Shown here: positions 1 to 5,633 of the stretch, in pieces | How positions within the stretch are numbered: the stretch's first letter is position 1 | Layout: each line of letters opens with the position of its first letter | The notes under the pieces: model-generated | Told to the model about the DNA's origin: nothing | Databases searched by the model: none | Seen by the model: only the letters and a program-made list of their open reading frames with translations | Position numbers and translations under genes: made by a program | NCBI GenBank assembly: GCA_002319915.1 | Contig: DCFQ01000062.1 | Span: 1 to 7,947, forward strand | Length of the DNA stretch: 7,947 nucleotides | DNA from: Bacteroidales bacterium UBA1800 | GTDB taxonomy: Bacteria; Bacteroidota; Bacteroidia; Bacteroidales; VadinHA17 | Direction: 5' to 3'

Positions 1-33
1 GTTAACCAGTTAACCAGTTAACCAACCAACCAG
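1..33. repeat. 8-bp short tandem repeat (GTTAACCA)x3 at the left edge
   Basis: Three perfect copies of GTTAACCA occupy 1-24, followed by ACCAACCAG, which continues a 4-bp ACCA periodicity to 33. Each copy contains the palindrome GTTAAC. The array lies just past the stop codon of the YgjP-type metallopeptidase (stop at 45-47), so on the minus strand it is in the 3' flank of that gene. It is cut by the window edge, so the full copy number is unknown. No terminator-like hairpin with a T-run was found beside it. Confidence 0.8.
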
Positions 34-44
34 CTCTCCTCCCT

Positions 45-752
45 CTACCTGATGTACCTCCTGAGCTCCTTCCTGACCCGCTTCCACTCCGGGTAGAGCT
101 CGGTTAGGAGTTCATAAAACCCTGCGCCATGGTTATGATGCCTGAGATGGCACAATTCGTGGATGATGACGTATTCCGAAAACACCGGGTCCAGTTTTAT
201 AAGATCGTAGCTTACAGCTATTTTACCGCTCACGGAGCAGCTTCCCCATCTTTTTTTCATCCTGGAGACCGTAAATACCGCAGGCCGGAGGCTGTAGCCC
301 TGATACCTTGAAGTGATCTCCCCAAACATTTGTGTTAGCCTCCTCCGGGCAGAATACTTAAACCACGATTCAAGGATCGTGTGAATTACGGCAGGGTCGT
401 TATTATGCTTTGTTCCAACTTCGATAATGCCCTCCCCGTTAAGCGTGACATAATTCTTGTCTGAATGCAATATTCTGAGCGTTAGTTCCTTACCTTCGAA
501 CAGAAGCCTGCTGCCGTCTGAGGGCATTTCATTGTCAATCTTCCTGAGCGAGCTGAAGCTGTCGAGGCACTTATTTATCCATCCCGATTTTTCCCTGGCA
601 AACCTCTGGATCTCATGAAGGGGCAGCCTCAGCGGGGCCCTGATAATTACTCCCTTGTCGGGGCTTACATGGATGCTGAGGGTCCGCCTTTTTGACCGGA
701 CAATCTTATACTCGATGTCCCGGGTCAGAACCGGCCTGTCTGAACTATTCAT
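45..752 (-). CDS. YgjP-type (DUF45/SprT-like) zinc metallopeptidase
   Basis: Predicted cytoplasmic metal-dependent peptidase of the YgjP/DUF45 family; the physiological substrate is unknown. With the chosen start it has 235 residues, typical for the family. The family signature is near the C-terminus: RWGSCS, then a segment ending in HELCH (zinc ligands H198 and H202, catalytic E199), then NHGAGF with the third ligand H208. No signal peptide or membrane segment is seen. The ATG at 752-750 is preferred over the ATG at 851, because the longer version would overlap the upstream gene by 107 nt with sequence that does not look like the family. The chosen start gives an 8-nt ATGAATAG overlap with the GH9 stop, suggesting translational coupling. 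The usual Asn after the GSC motif appears to be Ser here (IAVSYDL). Family assignment is firm; biological role is not. Confidence 0.9.
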   Translation of the reverse strand: MNSSDRPVLTRDIEYKIVRSKRRTLSIHVSPDKGVIIRAPLRLPLHEIQRFAREKSGWINKCLDSFSSLRKIDNEMPSDGSRLLFEGKELTLRILHSDKNYVTLNGEGIIEVGTKHNNDPAVIHTILESWFKYSARRRLTQMFGEITSRYQGYSLRPAVFTVSRMKKRWGSCSVSGKIAVSYDLIKLDPVFSEYVIIHELCHLRHHNHGAGFYELLTELYPEWKRVRKELRRYIR

Positions 753-2535
753 CCCTGTTCCCGGTTTTTTGGCCTTGCGCCAGAGTTGACAGATAGTATA
801 CAAGGCATGCCGTACCATCCATCGTGCATTCATTGGTCGAATAATCGGCATAGTCGTCGTGATAGACGGCTATCGTTGTCTGGAACCGGGCATAGGCATC
901 CCCTTTTGACAGCGAGACATATTTAAGGGAATTGAATATTGAAGGATATACCGGTCCGTCAACCAGGCCTCCGGGGACCTGTCCGCCATTGACGACATAC
1001 GAAGAGTGGGAATTCACGGGATAATCCCCGTTCCCCGGCAATCCGACGACCATGCTGGTGCCCCAGGGATTGCATCCGAACAGCCAGTCGCGGTGGGCGG
1101 CTTCCATCCCCACGAATGTGGAATCACCGCTGAGCTCCCGGTAGAGATGGGCCTGTGCAAGCGACGCAACAACAAGGTTATTTGAGCACCAGATGAACGG
1201 GACCCCGATTAGGAACGGGTTGGTTTCCGCTTTTACCTTCATCCTGAGGAGTCCCTCCTTCATATCATTCAGGAATTCCGTCTTAAGGTCCTCGCGGCCT
1301 GACACAGCAGCAATACCGGGGTGTCCCATATTGACGAAAGGATACCACTGGTAATGCCTGGCAGTGTCGGCTCCCATCCACGGTGTCACAATCTCCTGGC
1401 GGCCGAAGCCGGCGGCAAATTCGAGATACCTCGCATCCCTGGTCAAGCCATATAATTCAACCGCTGCAAGTTCCATGTCGTCCACCCAGTTATCTTCCTC
1501 ATAAAAATACGGTGCTGTTCCAGGTGCGGTCTGGCAGGTACCGGGATGTTCGATCCCATAGCTGAAGGCGGCTGCAGCCTTTTCAGCAAGGAGCCTGGAG
1601 AACACCGGGTCGATTTGCCTGTAAACCTTTGAACCTCTTGCAAATGCCGAGGCAAATTTCCCGGCGGTTGAAGCTGTCCCTGTTGTCCTGTTCTTGTATC
1701 TGAAGAGGCCCTGCACCTGACCGGTGCACCTGTATACCGGGCGTTCCTTTCCTTTACCGTAATTTGCGGTATCCCTGTCGGGAAACCTGAACCCGATATG
1801 ATCCCGGTCGTCTGCTATCTGGTTGTACATCACCCCCGGTGACGGATTCATTTTCAGCAGCCAGTCGAGCCCCCACCTGGCCTCGTTCAGGACATCAGGC
1901 ACGCTGTCGGAGCCGGGGAGACCGTTAGCAAGAAAATGATCGGAAAAAGCCCCCGGGTTTTCATCCCATGCGAAAAGCATCTGGTACACGGCATTGGCCG
2001 AAGTGGTCACATACTGCAGGTAATCAGCCGCATCGTGCCACCCGCCGGTAACCTTTATATGACTCGAATCATCCTTCCCGCCGTAAATAATATACCCGTC
2101 CTGCGTGTGGCATGAATCGCGGACATAAGGGTTGAAGCCGCAGCGCTGCTGACGCATGTAATTGAGGAGAAAATCAGAAGTCCCGTTATAGACATCATCT
2201 CCGATCCTGAAGGCTGGCGAGGAAGCTTTGCCGGCGATGATACGATAAGTGCCCTGCTTTTTCAACCCGGTGAATGAAAGCCTGTACGTGGACCTGAACC
2301 GGGAGAGCTCACCAGAATTTTCAATAACGCTGCTTTTAAAGATAGTTTTGTGCGTGGCATGATCAATGATCCGGAATGATCTCAATTGTGCCCCAGGGAT
2401 GCTCATAAAGACTGCAACCTTGATGTCACCGGTCCGGTACCCGATCTGGTTGACCCTGATCCATTGATCGTTCCGACAGCTGCTGAAAACCGGAAGGACC
2501 AGGACGGCAAATATGAAGAGAATTTTGTTTTTCAT
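745..2535 (-). CDS. Lipoprotein glycoside hydrolase family 9 (cellulase-like) with N-terminal Ig-like domain
   Basis: Predicted surface or periplasmic beta-glycan hydrolase of 596 residues. Residues 1-19 form a hydrophobic signal peptide ending in a lipobox-like FSSC with C20 as the lipidated cysteine. Residues 24-112 (beginning IRVNQIGY) look like the Ig-like CelD_N domain common ahead of GH9 catalytic domains. The (alpha/alpha)6 GH9 domain runs from about 115 to 585. GGWHDAADY carries the aspartates expected to act as base (D168/D171; the usual HDAGD has Ala for Gly). The C-terminal signature Y558-x-D560-x4-Y565-x3-E569 matches the GH9 second signature, with E569 the catalytic acid. The other signature is altered: where PHHR is usual this protein reads PVNSHS (506-511). 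Cellulose is therefore only one candidate substrate; another beta-glucan, an oligosaccharide or an amino sugar is possible. No SusC/SusD genes are adjacent, so this is not an evident polysaccharide utilization locus. The start is set by the signal peptide; no Shine-Dalgarno is visible. Confidence 0.93.
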   Translation of the reverse strand: MKNKILFIFAVLVLPVFSSCRNDQWIRVNQIGYRTGDIKVAVFMSIPGAQLRSFRIIDHATHKTIFKSSVIENSGELSRFRSTYRLSFTGLKKQGTYRIIAGKASSPAFRIGDDVYNGTSDFLLNYMRQQRCGFNPYVRDSCHTQDGYIIYGGKDDSSHIKVTGGWHDAADYLQYVTTSANAVYQMLFAWDENPGAFSDHFLANGLPGSDSVPDVLNEARWGLDWLLKMNPSPGVMYNQIADDRDHIGFRFPDRDTANYGKGKERPVYRCTGQVQGLFRYKNRTTGTASTAGKFASAFARGSKVYRQIDPVFSRLLAEKAAAAFSYGIEHPGTCQTAPGTAPYFYEEDNWVDDMELAAVELYGLTRDARYLEFAAGFGRQEIVTPWMGADTARHYQWYPFVNMGHPGIAAVSGREDLKTEFLNDMKEGLLRMKVKAETNPFLIGVPFIWCSNNLVVASLAQAHLYRELSGDSTFVGMEAAHRDWLFGCNPWGTSMVVGLPGNGDYPVNSHSSYVVNGGQVPGGLVDGPVYPSIFNSLKYVSLSKGDAYARFQTTIAVYHDDYADYSTNECTMDGTACLVYYLSTLAQGQKTGNRDE

Positions 2536-2541
2536 TATGGT

Positions 2542-2549
2542 GAAATATA
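2542..2549 (-). promoter_or_regulatory. Weak -7-like box (TATATTTC) directly upstream of the GH9 gene
   Basis: On the minus strand TATATTTC matches the Bacteroidota -7 consensus TAnnTTTG at all but the last base. It ends only 6 nt before the ATG, so transcription from it would start at or near the initiation codon, giving a leaderless message. No TTG is seen at the expected -33 distance. This is a tentative call; the gene could instead be read from the phosphoesterase promoter across the 104-nt gap. Confidence 0.25.
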
Positions 2550-2602
2550 CAGGACCACGTTTTTAATGGAAATCACCGGTCAGGCACACACAGAATGCAT
2601 GG

Positions 2603-2616
2603 CCGGGAATTCCCGG
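2603..2616. repeat. 14-bp perfect palindrome CCGGGAATTCCCGG between phosphoesterase and GH9 genes
   Basis: The 104-nt intergenic stretch 2536-2639 contains this perfect inverted repeat, followed on the plus strand by five T (2617-2621). As RNA it could form a 5-bp G/C stem with an AATT loop. It would resemble a very short terminator only on the plus strand, where no gene reads through. On the minus strand it lies about 25 nt after the phosphoesterase stop and about 68 nt before the GH9 start, without a T-run, so a protein-binding operator or a chance palindrome are alternatives. Confidence 0.4.
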
Positions 2617-2639
2617 TTTTTACGGCCTTAAGATAATAA

Positions 2640-3842
2640 TCAGAAACCGGATTTCTGAATCCTGTCAGAAGTAAGTGTCAGGACGGTTATTTCGGGAGGC
2701 ATTCCGATCCTGAAAGGGATCCCCAGGACTCCCAGGCCCCTGTTGACATAAAGGAACTGGTCGCCTTCCCTGTAGAGGCCGTTCCATCTCGGGTAAAAGA
2801 AGACCGCGGGGCTCCATTTAAAGCTCTTTGTAACTATGCCCAGCTGCATGCCGTGTGTATGTCCGGACAATGTAAGCCCGATATTGGTTTTCCCCGCAAC
2901 GTCCTTTATCCACTGGTTGGGATCATGTGCAAGAAGGATATTGAGATCGGTGCTATCGAGCCCGGCCATTGCCTGGCCGACATCACCATAGGTAAAATGC
3001 GGGAACGATCCTCTTGTAAGGATGCCTGTAATGCCCAACCTGGCATTGCCGATCTTTACCACGGCGGAGTTCTGTTCCAGAACCTTATACCCCGAATGGG
3101 TGATCTTTTTGGTCATCAGGCTGATGTTGTTATCAACATCAGCCTCTGAAAAATCAGGATCATAGGTGCCAATGTCATGGTTACCGAGGATTGCAAAATT
3201 CCCGTATTTTGCCTTTGGGATCCGGAGTATGCTGTCAAATCCGGCGTACTCCCTCCATCCAAATGTCACAAAATCCCCGGTATTGATGAGCAGATCCGGC
3301 TTCTCCTTGCTTACCCGTTCCATAACTTCCTTCATCAGTTCAGGGTGGTGGTAATAGCAAGCCATGTGCAGGTCGGATATCTGTACTATCTTCAGCCCTT
3401 CGAGGCCCGGATTCAGCCCTTTTATTTTCACAGTCCGGCGTTCTGTCGTGAAATTGAATCTTCCGCCCAAAACTCCCCAGGCCGCAAACAGAAAAATAAT
3501 TCCAGCCAGGATCAGACCAATGTTTGTCCAGCTGCGCTTGTGCCCGCCGGCTTTCCCCTTTGCAATCACCCCGGCGAAGTGAAATCCCGAAAGCACCATC
3601 CTCGGAAATATGACGCCAAAGAGCATTCCTCCCAGGTTCAGCATGATCCAGACATGTTCCGGCTCATCAAAAAATCCGTTGAACGATTCTGATTCGTACC
3701 AGAGGATCCAGACCCAGATACTCAGGATGAGGTTTATCGTATAAATGAAATAAAACTTCATCCAGGATTTTTCGTAGAAGTGCTGCCTGATCGTTATATA
3801 GGTCAGAATCTCTGCTATGATCAGGAACGTCAGGGTTACCAT
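2640..3842 (-). CDS. Membrane-anchored calcineurin-like metallophosphoesterase (YkuE-like)
   Basis: Integral-membrane phosphoesterase of 400 residues; substrate unknown. About four hydrophobic segments (approximately 2-20, 28-49, 64-94 and 106-126) precede the catalytic domain at 148-395. All metal-binding motifs of the two-metal metallophosphoesterase fold are present: SDLH (D157, H159), TGD (D190), GNHD (N221, H222), AHDP (H306) and SGHTHGMQ (H328, H330). The C-terminal stretch with YVNRGLG and PPEI is typical of the YkuE-like group, some members of which are proposed to act on phospholipid-type or lipid A-related phosphates; that substrate is not shown here. The start ATG at 3842 lies about 28 nt after a perfect TAnnTTTG box and lacks a Shine-Dalgarno. 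It is divergent from the NUDIX gene and 104 nt upstream of the GH9 gene. Confidence 0.92.
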   Translation of the reverse strand: MVTLTFLIIAEILTYITIRQHFYEKSWMKFYFIYTINLILSIWVWILWYESESFNGFFDEPEHVWIMLNLGGMLFGVIFPRMVLSGFHFAGVIAKGKAGGHKRSWTNIGLILAGIIFLFAAWGVLGGRFNFTTERRTVKIKGLNPGLEGLKIVQISDLHMACYYHHPELMKEVMERVSKEKPDLLINTGDFVTFGWREYAGFDSILRIPKAKYGNFAILGNHDIGTYDPDFSEADVDNNISLMTKKITHSGYKVLEQNSAVVKIGNARLGITGILTRGSFPHFTYGDVGQAMAGLDSTDLNILLAHDPNQWIKDVAGKTNIGLTLSGHTHGMQLGIVTKSFKWSPAVFFYPRWNGLYREGDQFLYVNRGLGVLGIPFRIGMPPEITVLTLTSDRIQKSGF

Positions 3843-3870
3843 CAGAGTTAATTTGAAGGTTAAATGTAGT

Positions 3871-3878
3871 CAAATATA
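3871..3878 (-). promoter_or_regulatory. Bacteroidota -7 box (TATATTTG) for the metallophosphoesterase
   Basis: On the minus strand TATATTTG is a perfect TAnnTTTG match, 28 nt before the ATG at 3842, in an A/T-rich stretch of the divergent intergenic region. No clear TTG was found at the -33 position. Box and distance suit a sigma-A promoter of this phylum; the call rests on the motif alone. Confidence 0.5.
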
Positions 3879-3980
3879 ATTGAATGCGGAGATTCAGGGT
3901 TCCGGTAAATGGTGCCTGGCATCCTGTAATTCCGGTACCTTTGACTTCAACCCGGCCTGGAAAACAGTCGATCTTTTTGT

Positions 3981-3988
3981 TATCTTGG
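3981..3988 (+). promoter_or_regulatory. Possible -7 box (TATCTTGG) for the NUDIX gene
   Basis: TATCTTGG matches TAnnTTTG at all but one base, preceded by a T-rich run (3973-3980) and 26 nt before the ATG at 4015. Distance and context mirror the divergent promoter on the other strand. A well-spaced -33 TTG is not seen. Confidence 0.35.
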
Positions 3989-4014
3989 CTCTTCTTAAAC
4001 AATCAGGTTCAGGC

Positions 4015-4443
4015 ATGACAGAGGTGCATTTTTATGATCCTTTCTTTGTCCCGGAAGAGGGACTCACCTATTCCGTAATCGCGGCCAGGCATGCTGGCAA
4101 ATGGGTACTCGTACGGCCCCGCGACCGTGAAACATGGGAAATCCCCGGGGGGCATATAGAACGGTATGAAACTCCCGGTGAGGCTGCGTCAAGGGAGCTG
4201 ATGGAGGAGACAGGTGCCAGGCAGTTTTCCATTCAGTGCGTGGCGACCTACAGCGTCACAAAGGACGGCAGGGTAGGATATGGCAGGCTCTATTTTGCAG
4301 ATATTCAAGAGGTCGGACCTGTTCCGGAAGTATCGGAGATTGCGGAGACAAGAGAAGAAGAATCGCTGCCCGGTAATCTGACATACCCCGATATCCAGCC
4401 GGTTCTGTTGGGCAGGGTCATAGAATACCTGCAGGGAGGCTGA
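4015..4443 (+). CDS. NUDIX hydrolase
   Basis: Soluble Mg2+-dependent pyrophosphohydrolase of 142 residues that would cleave a nucleoside diphosphate linked to another moiety, possibly an oxidized nucleotide. The NUDIX box is essentially complete: second Gly of IPGGH (G46), E52, R60-E61, E64-E65, then TGA in place of the usual T-G-hydrophobic. The motif WEIPGGH is typical of small MutT/YtkD-like members, but the sequence does not fix the substrate. The ATG at 4015 is preferred over a TTG at 3880 whose extra 45 residues are unlike the family and would run through the divergent promoter region. It is the only plus-strand gene here and ends 4 nt from the stop of the convergent SpoIIE-type phosphatase gene. 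Confidence 0.88.
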   Translation: MTEVHFYDPFFVPEEGLTYSVIAARHAGKWVLVRPRDRETWEIPGGHIERYETPGEAASRELMEETGARQFSIQCVATYSVTKDGRVGYGRLYFADIQEVGPVPEVSEIAETREEESLPGNLTYPDIQPVLLGRVIEYLQGG

Positions 4444-4448
4444 TCAGC
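4439..4448. repeat. Palindrome GCTGATCAGC bridging two convergent stop codons
   Basis: A 10-bp perfect palindrome contains the NUDIX stop (TGA, 4441-4443) and reaches the first base of the phosphatase stop (TAG on the minus strand, 4450-4448). Only 4 nt separate the genes, so any terminator must lie inside the opposing gene. The palindrome has no T-run and a poor hairpin loop, so it is not called a terminator. Confidence 0.45.
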
Positions 4449-5632
4449 TAAATATACTCAAAGCTGACTTTCTTGAGCCATTTTTCCTCGAGAAGCCTTG
4501 CGATCCGTTTGACGACGGTTCGTCTTATTTCGAGATCGACAGGCAGGTTTGGATCCTGATGGGCTATGTTGATCCGGGTGCCGATGATGAAGTGGATCTC
4601 ATCACAATCCATTATCAGCCTGACAATCTTGTCGGCAGGCCCTTTCCCGAGTCTTGTGCTGTTGTTGTATGACTTTAGTATTTCATTTACCTTCTGAAGC
4701 GTAAGGATCCCCTCTGTTACGAGATCTATACCGTCGATAAAGCTCTCGGGAGGCAATTCCGGATCTTCAAAGACGAGCTCGTCGATAATAGTCTTGTCCA
4801 TCTCCCTGGCAACAATGTCAGCTGTTGTTCCGCCGCACAGGATGACTTTCCCTGCGTATTCCCTGATCTTGCTGGCCAGGTCGGCATCCTTTTCCTTTTC
4901 ATACGGGGGGCCGGTACAGATCAGCAGCTTCCGCGGCTCACGGAAATAGATCGCGGCGCAGCTTATATCATCCCTCGCTTTATAATTGTCGTTCTTGTGA
5001 GCCATTGTAACGATCTTGCCCGAAAGCATTACAGCCGATATGGATGATTCACTTGAAACCAGCGTGGAAGCATAGGTTGCAATATCATCCCTTCCCCAGC
5101 CGAACGGGTAAGCGTCTCCACCCATCCCGCTTTGGGAGACCCCGTCGGAGCAGAAGATTATCCTGTCCTCCTTCGAAGGAATGAAACTACAGGTTTTGAG
5201 AACTTTCCCCGCATTTCTTCCCTTGTCCAGGACCACCTTTTTCCAGGATGGATCAAAAATCTGGTTCCGCCTGAGGATTATCGTCGATGGATTATCGTAC
5301 TCGAGGATGTTTGCCCTGCCGCTGCTCTCAATATCGACAATGGTAAAGGTGGAGTAACTGATTTTCCTTTCGCTGCAGACCGGGAGTGTATTCATGATGA
5401 TCTCTGCTATCCTGTCGACCTCCTTGTGTTCCCTTGTGAAATTGAGTGCCATCGTTGCGGTGAGCGTGGCCAGGATGTTTGCCTTCACCCCGTGTCCCAT
5501 ACCGTCCGAGAGGACAGCGATCACCCTGTCCTCCTCCTTGATATACCTGTACAGGAATACGTCGCCGGAGATCCTTTCTCCGTCGAAGTTCCTCTGCTGG
5601 CTGTTAACTTCTATGTAAAAATCCCTTGTCAA
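4448..5632 (-). CDS. SpoIIE/PP2C-type serine/threonine phosphatase of an [FeFe]-hydrogenase-like sensor operon
   Basis: Predicted cytoplasmic metal-dependent protein phosphatase, 394 residues, the likely output of the operon. Residues about 4-230 form the SpoIIE/PP2C domain: SGD (D24), LSDGMGHG (D43, G44), FCSDGV (D163) and ARDD (D221, D222) supply the expected metal-binding aspartates. The opening DFYIEV and the VKANILATLT stretch are, as I recall, characteristic of SpoIIE proteins encoded beside [FeFe]-hydrogenase genes in anaerobes. Residues about 235-394 are an extension I cannot assign to a named domain; it contains CGGTTA (266-271), DLVTEGILTL (303-312) and IGTRINIAHQ (350-359). The start is a TTG at 5632, one base after the stop of the upstream gene; an in-frame stop lies a few codons upstream and the first internal ATG (M45) would remove part of the PP2C core. 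No Shine-Dalgarno is evident, so translation is probably coupled. The substrate is unknown; no STAS anti-anti-sigma or kinase gene is in the window. Confidence 0.9.
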   Translation of the reverse strand: MTRDFYIEVNSQQRNFDGERISGDVFLYRYIKEEDRVIAVLSDGMGHGVKANILATLTATMALNFTREHKEVDRIAEIIMNTLPVCSERKISYSTFTIVDIESSGRANILEYDNPSTIILRRNQIFDPSWKKVVLDKGRNAGKVLKTCSFIPSKEDRIIFCSDGVSQSGMGGDAYPFGWGRDDIATYASTLVSSESSISAVMLSGKIVTMAHKNDNYKARDDISCAAIYFREPRKLLICTGPPYEKEKDADLASKIREYAGKVILCGGTTADIVAREMDKTIIDELVFEDPELPPESFIDGIDLVTEGILTLQKVNEILKSYNNSTRLGKGPADKIVRLIMDCDEIHFIIGTRINIAHQDPNLPVDLEIRRTVVKRIARLLEEKWLKKVSFEYI

Positions 5633-5633
5633 T

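Noticed and set aside
1..33. CRISPR array
   Set aside because: Units are 8 bp, contiguous and without spacers.
753..851. Longer start for the YgjP-type peptidase at 851
   Set aside because: The extra 33 residues lie wholly inside the GH9 coding end and do not resemble the family; the ATG at 752 fits length and coupling.
745..2535. Polysaccharide utilization locus around the GH9 gene
   Set aside because: No SusC, SusD, hybrid two-component or other glycosidase genes lie in the window.
2603..2621. Intrinsic terminator on the plus strand (G/C stem plus five T)
   Set aside because: The stem is only 5 bp and no plus-strand gene reads toward it.
3177..3692. Plus-strand open frame of 171 codons opposite the metallophosphoesterase
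   Set aside because: It is the antisense shadow of a gene with all its metal-binding motifs and has no family resemblance of its own.
3880..4014. TTG start giving a 187-residue NUDIX protein
   Set aside because: The 45 extra residues are unlike the family and overlap the region holding the divergent promoter-like boxes.
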